A DNA stretch of 53,387 nt from Ruegeria sp. Alg231-54 (GTDB taxonomy: Bacteria; Pseudomonadota; Alphaproteobacteria; Rhodobacterales; Rhodobacteraceae), in NCBI RefSeq assembly GCF_900143525.1, contig NZ_FREZ01000019.1, forward strand, positions 1 through 53,387, given 5' to 3'. How positions within the stretch are numbered: the first letter of the stretch is position 1; every line of letters starts with the position of its first letter. A model generated the notes under the pieces. That model did no database searches. It was given only the letters and a program-made list of their open reading frames with translations, and was not told the DNA's origin. A program made the position numbers and the translations under genes. Below are positions 17,443-25,216 of the stretch, one piece after another.

Positions 17443-17462
17443 GACCTATCCGATTGGGATAA
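17443..17462. promoter_or_regulatory. CTATCC inverted repeat, copy 1 (wza-like/flippase intergenic region)
   Basis: GACCTATCCGATTGGGATAA contains the half-site CTATCC (17446-17451) and the inverse half GGATA (17457-17461) five bases apart. Fifteen bases (GACCTATCCGATTGG) are identical to copy 3. The centre lies about 84 bases before the wza-like ATG. Its place between divergent units and its recurrence at three other EPS promoters point to a transcription-factor site. The binding protein is inferred only. Confidence 0.65.
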
Positions 17463-17537
17463 ACGGCAATCCCGATGCCGGTCTGACACACATCAAGACA
17501 CTGCTGTAGCTGTGGATGCAGTTCAGGAGAGTTCAAA

Positions 17538-18767
17538 ATGAAACGACATTTCAAAGTTTTGGTTTTAGGGGCCGTCAGCGCGATTGCTCTGTCGGGTTGC
17601 AGCAGCATGAAGACCCCGCGCAACATCGAACCCGTCGCAAAAGGCGAAAGCTATCAGGCCCAGTACCGTGCCCCATCACGGCGCCGGGCAAATGCGCCCT
17701 TGCTGCAAGCGGAACACTTGAACGGGCGCGCCTGTATGCCTCCGACCGGGGATCAGGGCACAGACGCCTTTGCCAAATGGTCTAAACCCGCGCTTAGCCC
17801 TTTGCTGGGCGAGAAACTTTCGCGCAATGATATGGTACAGATCACAATCGACGGAGATGAGCTTCTCAGCGACACCTATGTTGTGTCCCGCGATGGCGAC
17901 CTGAAGCTGCCGTACCTGCCGCCGGTGCGCGCGCAGGGCAGAACGACCGAGCAGGTCGAGCGGGACGTGGCCCGGGTTCTGGTAGCCGCACAGTTCTACG
18001 ACAGTACCCCGCGCGTCACGGCGCGCATCAGCGATTTCGCCTCGGTCACTGTCGGCGTGAAAGGCGCGGTGTTTGAACCCCATTCGGTCGAGATCGGAGG
18101 CATCCCCGGCGACGCACTGGATCGAGGGCGTCAGGGCGTGCTGGGTGCCTCGACCGAGGCGCGCAACCTCTCGGTCGCCATTCGCGCTTCCGGAGGTGTG
18201 CGCCCGGATGCGGATCTGTCAGCAGTTGAGCTGCACCGGCAGGGCACGATCTACCGGATGGACCTGCGCGGGGTGTTCGAAGGCTCGGATCCGACCGACA
18301 TCATGCTGCTGACCGGGGATCAGATCGTGATCAACAGCCGAGGGTGTTTCCAGGATGATTTGATGCGTCCCAGCCCGATCAGCCCGCCCGGCGTAACGCT
18401 TTATATGTCCAACCTCACGCAACCTGCCACCGGCAACGCAGAGTCAGCCATTGGAAGAGACGTGCGTGAGGTACCCTATGGCACGCGCTACCTGCAGGCC
18501 GTAGTCGATACCAATTGCGTCGGTGGGGCCAAGACCACCAATGCCAATCGCAGCGCGGTCCTGTTCACCCGCAACCCGATGACCGGGAACTCGATCGTTA
18601 TTGAACGCAATATCGAAAAGCTGCTGCGACGTGGGGATCGCGATGACTATGACCCCTATGTTCTGCCAGGAGATGCGATTGCATGCTACGACAGTAAGGT
18701 TACCGGCCTGACCGAGGTCGCCCGCGCAGTTGGCATCGTCGGCGCAGCGGCGCTGCTGGCGCCCTAA
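17538..18767 (+). CDS. Polysaccharide export outer-membrane lipoprotein, Wza-like
   Basis: The 409-residue protein has a lipoprotein signal ending ALSGC, with C21 the lipidated residue. A polysaccharide-export (Poly_export) domain follows at about residues 90-180 (LSRNDMVQITIDGDELL, SRDGDLKLPYLPPVRAQG), then SLBB-like repeats (GVKGAVFEPHSVEIGG; LRGVFEGSDPTDIMLLTGD). Wza-type proteins form the outer-membrane channel for Wzy-dependent polymers. The ATG has GGAG eight bases upstream. It stands alone on the plus strand, divergent from the flippase operon and convergent with the kinase gene, its stop lying one base from the kinase stop. The tail resembles the C-terminal helix region but its details are uncertain. 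Confidence 0.9.
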   Translation: MKRHFKVLVLGAVSAIALSGCSSMKTPRNIEPVAKGESYQAQYRAPSRRRANAPLLQAEHLNGRACMPPTGDQGTDAFAKWSKPALSPLLGEKLSRNDMVQITIDGDELLSDTYVVSRDGDLKLPYLPPVRAQGRTTEQVERDVARVLVAAQFYDSTPRVTARISDFASVTVGVKGAVFEPHSVEIGGIPGDALDRGRQGVLGASTEARNLSVAIRASGGVRPDADLSAVELHRQGTIYRMDLRGVFEGSDPTDIMLLTGDQIVINSRGCFQDDLMRPSPISPPGVTLYMSNLTQPATGNAESAIGRDVREVPYGTRYLQAVVDTNCVGGAKTTNANRSAVLFTRNPMTGNSIVIERNIEKLLRRGDRDDYDPYVLPGDAIACYDSKVTGLTEVARAVGIVGAAALLAP

Positions 18768-18768
18768 G

Positions 18769-21327
18769 TCAATCCCAAGCGGGCGATGATTTCGCCCGCT
18801 CCCAAGCAGTGGAGACTGCAGCGAGTTTGTTAGTGATGTCTTTGTGTTCTTTGGCTGCAGTCTCTACCGCAACTAACGCCTCTCGAAACTCTTCCACGCC
18901 GAAGGTTGCTGCACTCCCAGCCAATTTGTGACAGGCCTGAGCTATTTGACTTAAATCTGTCTGGTCAAATGCCCCGGTTTCTAGCTGTTCAACCAATTCA
19001 TCCCCTTCGGCAATGAACTTGGCATGCAGGCGGGCAAAGACTTCAGGGCCGAGGCTGCCTTTCAACTCCGCTAACGGATCTGGCTGCGCATGCTCCGAAA
19101 TCTGCCCGTCGGTGCGCGTGACCACCGAAAGCGCCCTGCGCAGGGCATTCAGCGAAATCGGTTTTCCAATGAAAGCCGTCATACCGGCGGCGCGAAAGGT
19201 CTCAACCGCATCTGGCAGGACATTGGCCGACACAGCGATAATCGGCACATCGGTCGACTGCCCCTGACCGCCACGAATATGGCGCGCAGCGGTTGGCCCA
19301 TCCATCACTGGCATGCTGATATCCATCAGGATCGCATCGAACCTCTGACTGCTGGCCTTGTCGACGCCAACCAGCCCGTTCTCCGCCGTAGTTACACGGT
19401 GCCCGTCCAGCGCAAGCATATTGCAGATGACCTCGAGGTTGATCTCGTTGTCTTCGACCACCAACAAGTTCAGCGGGAGAGCGGTCTCGGTATTGATCTG
19501 AGCAGCTTCTAGCAGTTGGTCGCGCGCTGACGGCTGTAACGGTATCCGCAGCCAAAAAACGCTTCCTTCGCCCAATGTGCTTTCCGCCCCCATCTCACCA
19601 CCCATGGCCTGCGCGAACCTGCGGGCAATTCCCAGGCCAAGCCCGGTCCCTCCGACCGTTCGACCGATAGAGGGATCGCTGGTGTAGAAGTCATCAAAAA
19701 TGGCGTCGATCTCATCCTCGGCGATGCCAGCCCCGCTGTCGATCACACGCACTTCGTAGACATGCGCCTTACCCTGACCGCAAGGTTCACATCTTTCGAC
19801 CTCGATCGACACACGGCCATTTTCGGTAAACTTGATCGCATTACCCACAAGGTTCAGCAGAATTTGCCGCAACCTTTGCACGTCAGTCGCGACATGCGGA
19901 TAGGCTCCGCCCACCCATTGCCACGAGATTGAATTGCCGCGCGAGGCCGCATTGCCGCTTTGACCATCCACAAGGTCCTGCAACATCGCGTTCAGGTCGG
20001 TTGGCTCGTGCGCGACAGACAGCTTGCCGGCCTCGAACCGAGCAATATCCAGCACTGCATCCACATGATTTTGCAGAACCTGGCCCGAGATCTCCATGTT
20101 GCGGACAAACTGAGACTGCTGTTTGGTCGTGCGTGTATTCTTGAGAAGGGTGAGGTTGCCCAGCAACCCGTTCAACGGGGTTCTGATCTCATGACTCATA
20201 ACAGTCAGAAAATCCGACTTGGCCTTTTCCCCGGCAAGGGCACGGTCGCGGGCCGAGACAAGCTCTTTCTGATCCGCAACGCTTTGTGAGATATCGCGGA
20301 CAAAACCGATAACAATTTCCTCCTCCCCGGCCTGAGCGGATTGCAAAGCGAGTTCGACGGGAAATACATCGCCATTCTTGCGCAACGCCTCAAGTTGAAC
20401 GCGACCCTTGCCAACCACGTGGCGGTCGCCCCCGCTCTGCATCCGCTCCATGCCTGCATCATGCGCCGCGCGTAGATGCGCAGGAACAATCAAGTCGCCG
20501 ATCGAACGCCCTTTGGCCTCATCTTCGGAATACCCGAAAATCGCCTGTGCAGCTGGGTTGAACTCCAGCACTTCGCCGGCGGCGTTCACCACGATCACGG
20601 CATCCAATGAGGTAGAAAGGATCGTATTCATGCGCTGGTTGGCCTGCTGGATTGCCCCACCGCGTCGATCTGCCTTGCGATTGACCACCAAGAGATAGGC
20701 GCTGACCGCGGTCAGCGTCAGAAACAATCCCCCGGACAAAACGGCCAGTTGAAACAGGCTGAGCGCGGTTTCTTCACGGCGCTGATCCGACTGGCTTGCA
20801 AAGTACGAGATCGCCGAGACCGAAAGCTCTCGCACTTTTTGAGCGATCCCCTGCGCGCCGTCATAGAGAACCGGCAGCCCCGCCTTCAACCCAGGGTCCT
20901 CAGCATCGATTGTAGGCACCGAGACCTCCAGATATGCGGAGACGTCGTTCAGAGGTTCAGCGAATTTCGGGTCACTTCGCAGCGTTTCAAACAGACGCGA
21001 GGTGTCTAGAATATCGATACGGCTGTAAAAAAGATCGAAACGGCGCCGGACAAGGTCCAGGTTTTCTGTGCTTGGCTCTGCGTCCGATACACCCGTCTCA
21101 AGCGCGTTGAGGTAGAACAGGAACTCGACCTCGACCTGCGTCAACGTCCATTGCACGTTATCTGTCTGGGCTGACTGCCGGTCGCTTAGGTCAGATATCA
21201 CCTTGACGGACAGCAACACGACCAAAGCAAGGGCGCCCAAAACGGCGATACCGATGAGCCCGAGAGCCCACCGGCGCCGCGAGTGGTATTGGAAATTTCT
21301 TGTCAAAGTCTTGCCCGTATCACCCAC
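18769..21327 (-). CDS. Hybrid sensor histidine kinase (PAS-HisKA-HATPase-REC-Hpt)
   Basis: The 852-residue inner-membrane protein has helices at about 19-43 and 188-214 enclosing a periplasmic sensor of about 145 residues. A PAS domain follows at about 232-350 (DAVIVVNAAGEVLEFNPAA). HisKA has phospho-acceptor H379 (SHEIRTPLNGLL), the ATPase carries the N box LVGNAIKF and GTGLGLGIARR, the receiver has D669 (LMDISMPVMDG), and a C-terminal Hpt domain has H800 (CHKLAGSAATFG). All catalytic residues are present. The start is GTG at 21327, 24 bases after the periplasmic protein gene with which it forms an operon. It has its own Hpt output and no output regulator inside, so the LuxR-type regulator at 24488 is a natural partner. 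The signal it senses is unknown. Confidence 0.93.
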   Translation of the reverse strand: MGDTGKTLTRNFQYHSRRRWALGLIGIAVLGALALVVLLSVKVISDLSDRQSAQTDNVQWTLTQVEVEFLFYLNALETGVSDAEPSTENLDLVRRRFDLFYSRIDILDTSRLFETLRSDPKFAEPLNDVSAYLEVSVPTIDAEDPGLKAGLPVLYDGAQGIAQKVRELSVSAISYFASQSDQRREETALSLFQLAVLSGGLFLTLTAVSAYLLVVNRKADRRGGAIQQANQRMNTILSTSLDAVIVVNAAGEVLEFNPAAQAIFGYSEDEAKGRSIGDLIVPAHLRAAHDAGMERMQSGGDRHVVGKGRVQLEALRKNGDVFPVELALQSAQAGEEEIVIGFVRDISQSVADQKELVSARDRALAGEKAKSDFLTVMSHEIRTPLNGLLGNLTLLKNTRTTKQQSQFVRNMEISGQVLQNHVDAVLDIARFEAGKLSVAHEPTDLNAMLQDLVDGQSGNAASRGNSISWQWVGGAYPHVATDVQRLRQILLNLVGNAIKFTENGRVSIEVERCEPCGQGKAHVYEVRVIDSGAGIAEDEIDAIFDDFYTSDPSIGRTVGGTGLGLGIARRFAQAMGGEMGAESTLGEGSVFWLRIPLQPSARDQLLEAAQINTETALPLNLLVVEDNEINLEVICNMLALDGHRVTTAENGLVGVDKASSQRFDAILMDISMPVMDGPTAARHIRGGQGQSTDVPIIAVSANVLPDAVETFRAAGMTAFIGKPISLNALRRALSVVTRTDGQISEHAQPDPLAELKGSLGPEVFARLHAKFIAEGDELVEQLETGAFDQTDLSQIAQACHKLAGSAATFGVEEFREALVAVETAAKEHKDITNKLAAVSTAWERAKSSPAWD
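18778..18800. terminator. Stem-loop at the convergent wza-like/kinase junction
   Basis: AGCGGGCG (18778-18785) pairs with CGCCCGCT (18793-18800), and an inner A-T pair leaves a five-base loop. It lies just after the wza-like stop and inside the last codons of the kinase gene. A T-run is missing, so termination of the wza-like transcript is only suggested by position. Confidence 0.35.
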
Positions 21328-21351
21328 TTCACACTGTGTTGTAACCCCACG

Positions 21352-21858
21352 CTATTTAACGATTTCCAACCTGTCGAGTTGCCAAATGCTGCGAGAGTAA
21401 ATCACCTCGGTCTGGTACTTGGTGTCACTGTCATATGGATATACGATCCATAGCGGACCTTTCTGCCGCCGGGACATCGCCGCGCCGTCCATCTCATAGG
21501 CGACAATCGGGTCTTGCGCCGATATTGAGCCCACAGGTATCTCAACCGCGTAGTCGTTGATCGCCGTTGCCCGGATCGTAGCACCTTCTGCTTCGACCTG
21601 TTCCAGCAAGACAGAGAGGGGAACGCCGACAAAGGTGGTCTCGCCTTCAGTCCAGATCGTCGAGGTTTCAAAGCTGCGCTGCGGTAGCGCCTGCAACATT
21701 TCCATATCGAACTGCGCCGCCCCGTCGGGGCCGGTCTGTGCAATGTTGCCCGAAACGGTCAGGACCACTCCTCCTGTCGGAGTTCCCAAGTCTGCGGCTT
21801 GCGCAGGCGTCAGGCAAATGGTGAACGCCGCTGTGAGGATCGCAAAAAACATACGCAT
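21352..21858 (-). CDS. Periplasmic molybdopterin-oxidoreductase-like protein paired with the kinase
   Basis: The 168-residue product from the ATG at 21858 (GGAG upstream) has a signal peptide (MRMFFAILTAAFTICLTPAQAA) and a domain resembling the oxidoreductase molybdopterin-binding fold. Recognisable parts are FDMEMLQALPQRSFETSTIW, TFVGVPLSVLLEQV, NDYAVEIP and the ending SRSIWQLDRLEI. The conserved Cys that binds molybdopterin in sulfite oxidases is not visible, so it is probably a binding protein, not an enzyme. Such proteins often sit beside histidine kinases, which suggests a periplasmic sensor partner. A longer in-frame start at 21963 would run through the inverted repeat and lacks a signal peptide. 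Confidence 0.8.
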   Translation of the reverse strand: MRMFFAILTAAFTICLTPAQAADLGTPTGGVVLTVSGNIAQTGPDGAAQFDMEMLQALPQRSFETSTIWTEGETTFVGVPLSVLLEQVEAEGATIRATAINDYAVEIPVGSISAQDPIVAYEMDGAAMSRRQKGPLWIVYPYDSDTKYQTEVIYSRSIWQLDRLEIVK

Positions 21859-21927
21859 CGTAGTCTCCACTTCATTGACCTCAAGAAACCAGAAAGAGAT
21901 CCGCCGCGACAGATGGGCATGGGGATA

Positions 21928-21953
21928 CGCACCTATCCGAACGGATAGGTGCG
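21928..21953. promoter_or_regulatory. CTATCC inverted repeat, copy 2: 26-bp perfect palindrome before the kinase operon
   Basis: The arms CGCACCTATCCG (21928-21939) and CGGATAGGTGCG (21942-21953) are exact inverse complements with AA between them. It lies between the galU stop and the start of the periplasmic protein gene, its centre 82 bases before that ATG. No T-run follows on either strand, so it is not an ordinary terminator. The core matches copies 1, 3 and 4. Confidence 0.75.
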
Positions 21954-21959
21954 CAGGTC

Positions 21960-22841
21960 TCATGCCGCGGCAGACAGGAGGTTCATGCGCTGACGCAACA
22001 TGGATTTGAAACCGTCACGCAGCTCGGCACGTTCCAGCGCAAAGACGGTCGTTGCCTCAAGATATCCGGCGACTGACCCACAATCGAAGCGCTCTCCTTG
22101 AAAAGCGAAACCGCAGCATCCGGTCGCTTCGATATCGGCCGCAATCGCATCGGTCAGTTGAATTTCATTACCCGCGCCGGGTGCCAAACCGTCCAGCTGA
22201 TCGAAGATCGAAGGGTGCAGCAGATACCGCCCGACAATGCCAAACTCTGACGGAGCCTGATCGGCCGCGGGCTTTTCGACCAACCCTTTCAGATGCTGTA
22301 CCTGCCCTGTCCCATGCGCGATATCGACCACGCCATAGTCGCTGATCCGGTCGGATGGAACGGCCTCGGTTGCGATCATGTGGCTGCCTTGAAAGTTCTG
22401 GACCATTTGCGCCAGGACCGGGCGCCGCGCGTGGATCACATCATCCGGCAGGATCACCGCGAAGGGATCGTCACCGACAAGGTCGCGCGCCAGAGACACC
22501 GCGTGGCCCAAACCACGCGGGCTGTCTTGTTGGATAAAGTTGTATGTCTCATCATCAAGATTCGATCGGCGCAAACGGTTCAGTAGGTTGGTCTTGCCAC
22601 CATCCTTCAGTTTGCGCTCCAGCCCTGAGTTGCGCCCGAAATACGCCTCGAGCACGGATTGTCCGGTTGAGGTGACGAAGATGAATTCATCAATCCCGGC
22701 GGCGCGAGCCTCGTCCACAGCGTATTGGATCAAAGGGCGGTCGATCAGCGGCAACATTTCCTTTGCCACAGATTTGGTGGCGGGCAGAAACCTTGTGCCC
22801 AGACCCGCGACCGGGAAAACAGCTTTGCGAATACCTGTCAT
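21960..22841 (-). CDS. galU: UTP-glucose-1-phosphate uridylyltransferase
   Basis: The 293-residue GalU makes UDP-glucose from UTP and glucose-1-phosphate, supplying sugar donors for the polymer. The nucleotide-binding start is KAVFPVAGLGTRFLPATKSVAKEML. VDEARAAGIDEFIFVTS, the LPDDVI box and the VEKP segment (KGLVEKPA) are diagnostic. The length is normal. It lies 20 bases after the sugar-transferase fusion gene in one operon. Another galU may exist elsewhere. Confidence 0.95.
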   Translation of the reverse strand: MTGIRKAVFPVAGLGTRFLPATKSVAKEMLPLIDRPLIQYAVDEARAAGIDEFIFVTSTGQSVLEAYFGRNSGLERKLKDGGKTNLLNRLRRSNLDDETYNFIQQDSPRGLGHAVSLARDLVGDDPFAVILPDDVIHARRPVLAQMVQNFQGSHMIATEAVPSDRISDYGVVDIAHGTGQVQHLKGLVEKPAADQAPSEFGIVGRYLLHPSIFDQLDGLAPGAGNEIQLTDAIAADIEATGCCGFAFQGERFDCGSVAGYLEATTVFALERAELRDGFKSMLRQRMNLLSAAA

Positions 22842-22861
22842 TTCAATGCTCCTAGGTTTGA

Positions 22862-24235
22862 TCAGTAAGCGCCGCGACCTGACACGACGGCACGTGCGGT
22901 CATTGCAATGAGGATGAGGTTCAGAAGGGGCGAGCGGGAGCGGACATAGGCTGCATCCAGCGCGATCATGTGGTCAAAGCCGATGCCGGCGCGGCCCGAA
23001 ACCTGCCAGAGGCCGGTGATGCCGGGACGCACCTGCAGGCGCTCCAGCGCTTGTTCGGGATAGGCAGCAACCTCTTCGGGCAAAGCTGGGCGCGGGCCGA
23101 CCAGCGACATATCCCCTTTTAGCACGTTGAAGATTTGCGGCAATTCATCCAGCGAGAACCGGCGCAGAACCTTCCCAACGCGGGTGATGCGTGGGTCATT
23201 TTTGGCTTTGAAGCACACGCCCTTACGATCCGAATGGGTGAGCAAATCCGCACGTCGCGCTTCGGCGTCCTGCGTCATCGAGCGAAACTTGTACATCGTA
23301 AAGGGCACCCCGTTTCGACCAATACGTGTCTGCCGAAAAAAGGCGGAGCCGCGACTGTCCAATCGCACCAATGCGGCGATTGCGGCCATGGGAAGGGCCA
23401 GAAGAGACAGCGCGACCACCGCCAAAGTGAGGTCCAGCAGGCGACATGCTGAGACCTTGGGAACAGAATTGTGCGCGACACGCACGAGGAATTCGAAATT
23501 ACCCAATAGATATCTGCGGGCCATACGGCGGGGCTCCATCGCCAACCGCCATGCCCATTCCATCCGGGCGCGCCGAACGATGCGCGGTGCCCGACGCACA
23601 TTCCCGGCCAGGAAGTCGAACAAAGCACCCACGCCAAGCGCGATTCCAGGGTCAAGCCGGTGACGGTTCTGCGTAATCCAAAGCTCCTGCAGTGGGACGC
23701 CCATAGCGATCAACAGAATGTCCGCGCCAGATTGGTTGATATCGTCGATCGCCTCATCAACCCGCGCTGCCCCTTCATAGCCATCGCGCGTACCAACCAC
23801 GACCAAATCGGGGATCATGTGCTGCAACCGCGCCGCCGCAGCCTGAGCTGTTCCGGGACTTCCCCCCAACAGGTAGACCGACTGGCCAAGACGCGCGGCA
23901 CGTTTTAGTAGTTTTGGAACAAAATCCGTACCGTTCAGATTCTCGGCCAACGGGACGCCTTGCAACTTCGCCGCGACCTCCACCCCAATTCCGTCAGGTA
24001 GGATCATATCTGCCCGGGCCAAAGCTGCTCGATATGTATGGTTGCGGGTCCTTATATTTGCGCAATGTGCATTCAGGAAAAACACAGTCCGGCGGGTCCC
24101 ATCCAGCAGTTTTGAGATCACCTGTCCGGATCGGGCGTTCACAACTGGCAGACCCAAAATCTCAGGCTTTTCCAAAGTTGGTATGGGTGTTGGCTGCGCG
24201 CCTTTATGCATATCTTGGACTGACAGGAACTGCAT
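22862..24235 (-). CDS. Fusion of a WecG/TagA-type glycosyltransferase and an initiating sugar-phosphate transferase
   Basis: The 457-residue protein has two enzymes in one chain. Residues about 25-235 are a WecG/TagA/CpsF (GT26) domain: VNARSGQVISKL, ADMILPDGIGVEVAAKL, YLLGGSPGTAQAAAARLQ and ALGVGALFDFLAGNVRRAP. Residues about 260-457 are a bacterial sugar transferase (PF02397) with one membrane helix (LALPMAAIAALV), FRQTRIGRNG, YKFRSM, FSLDELPQIFNVLKGDMSLV and RPGITGLWQVSGR. The second half attaches the first sugar phosphate to undecaprenyl phosphate and the first adds the next sugar. The two act in sequence, so the fusion makes sense. It heads an operon with galU, divergent from the response regulator. 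Confidence 0.9.
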   Translation of the reverse strand: MQFLSVQDMHKGAQPTPIPTLEKPEILGLPVVNARSGQVISKLLDGTRRTVFFLNAHCANIRTRNHTYRAALARADMILPDGIGVEVAAKLQGVPLAENLNGTDFVPKLLKRAARLGQSVYLLGGSPGTAQAAAARLQHMIPDLVVVGTRDGYEGAARVDEAIDDINQSGADILLIAMGVPLQELWITQNRHRLDPGIALGVGALFDFLAGNVRRAPRIVRRARMEWAWRLAMEPRRMARRYLLGNFEFLVRVAHNSVPKVSACRLLDLTLAVVALSLLALPMAAIAALVRLDSRGSAFFRQTRIGRNGVPFTMYKFRSMTQDAEARRADLLTHSDRKGVCFKAKNDPRITRVGKVLRRFSLDELPQIFNVLKGDMSLVGPRPALPEEVAAYPEQALERLQVRPGITGLWQVSGRAGIGFDHMIALDAAYVRSRSPLLNLILIAMTARAVVSGRGAY

Positions 24236-24380
24236 GGAACTCTCCGATCAACGATGACAATCTGTGGCTTCAGACTGCCAATGAGACCCTGCAACCGATA
24301 GGCGAGCATCCGGAGAGGGATCGGAGAATAGGTCTATTCAAACGACCCCGCAGCACATAGCGTGGTGAAAACGGCCCGCT

Positions 24381-24398
24381 GACCTATCCGATTGGATA
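24381..24398. promoter_or_regulatory. CTATCC inverted repeat, copy 3 (before the response regulator)
   Basis: GACCTATCCGATTGGATA: half-site CTATCC (24384-24389), spacer GATT, half-site GGATA (24394-24398). Its centre is about 97 bases before the ATG of the LuxR-type regulator and about 155 bases before the divergent sugar-transferase fusion gene. The first fifteen bases equal those of copy 1. Confidence 0.68.
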
Positions 24399-24487
24399 TT
24401 CACCTGTCCGTCAGGAAGGCTTCATGCCATGGGTTCAATGTTTTACTAACGCATATGGGTGTGGTTGGGGGCAGACGGAGATTTGAG

Positions 24488-25102
24488 ATGAAAGTTCTTA
24501 TTGCTGACGACCACGACCTTATTTTGGATACGCTCGTTGCCTTCATAGATGCAGCAGGCGGGATCGAGGTGGAGACCGCGCCGGATTTCCCAGCCGCGAA
24601 AACTTTGATTGAGAACGACGGAGCCTTTGATCTGGTTCTTCTGGACCTGAACATGCCCGGCATGAACGGGTTGGCCGGACTTGAAACCTGCATCGCTTTG
24701 GACAGTGCCCAGCATGTGGCCCTGTTTACCGGCGACACCTCGCGTGATCTGGCGCAACGCGCGCTAGAGCTTGGTGCAGCCGGTTTCGTCCCAAAAACTT
24801 TACCGGCTAAATCTCTGGTCAACGCGATCCGCTTTATGGCGATGGGGGAACAATACCTTCCTGCGGGTTTCATGAACGCAGAGCAGCCGGAAGACTCCCA
24901 CCCCATGGCTCAAAAACTGACAGAGCGTGAGCGGCAAGTTCTGAAAGGGCTGACTGAGGGCAAATCCAACAAGGAAATCGCTCGTGATCTGGATCTGTCA
25001 GAGCCGACAATCAAACTGCATATGAAGACTTTGTACCGAAAAGTTGGTGTCAGCAATCGAACGCAGGCCGCCCTGGCCGCGCGCGAGGCTGGGTTGTTCT
25101 AG
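24488..25102 (+). CDS. LuxR/NarL-type response regulator
   Basis: The 204-residue protein has a receiver domain (about 1-120) with D53 in LVLLDLNMPGMNG, the acidic pair IADDHD, and the K of FVPKTLPAK. The C-terminal GerE/LuxR HTH spans about 141-204 (LTERERQVLKGLTEGKSNKEIA, SEPTIKLHMKTLYRKVGVSNRTQ). It is a phosphorylation-controlled DNA-binding protein. The ATG at 24488 follows GGAG. A TTG-started longer frame from 24392 is less likely because it adds a segment without domain content. The gene lies inside the EPS locus between two copies of the CTATCC repeat, so it is the leading candidate to bind that repeat. The hybrid kinase at 18769 is the obvious phosphodonor; neither link is shown. Confidence 0.92.
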   Translation: MKVLIADDHDLILDTLVAFIDAAGGIEVETAPDFPAAKTLIENDGAFDLVLLDLNMPGMNGLAGLETCIALDSAQHVALFTGDTSRDLAQRALELGAAGFVPKTLPAKSLVNAIRFMAMGEQYLPAGFMNAEQPEDSHPMAQKLTERERQVLKGLTEGKSNKEIARDLDLSEPTIKLHMKTLYRKVGVSNRTQAALAAREAGLF

Positions 25103-25107
25103 GCCTA

Positions 25108-25125
25108 ACTATCCGAAGGGATAGG
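25108..25125. promoter_or_regulatory. CTATCC inverted repeat, copy 4 (before the chain-length gene)
   Basis: CTATCC (25109-25114), GAAG, GGATAG (25119-25124) is a perfect 6-4-6 inverted repeat just after the regulator stop. Its centre is about 100 bases before the preferred ATG of the chain-length gene at 25217. Confidence 0.7.
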
Positions 25126-25216
25126 GGACGCTCCCAATCCCCTCGGCCCCTAGCCTGCTGAGCGAATGATCAGCAATCAGATGCGGTGTATCACCCTTGT
25201 AAGAAAGGGTTCTTCC

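Noticed and set aside
21928..21953. The 26-bp palindrome read as a terminator of galU
   Set aside because: It lies after galU but has no T-run on either strand, and its core recurs at three other promoters, so an operator is more likely.
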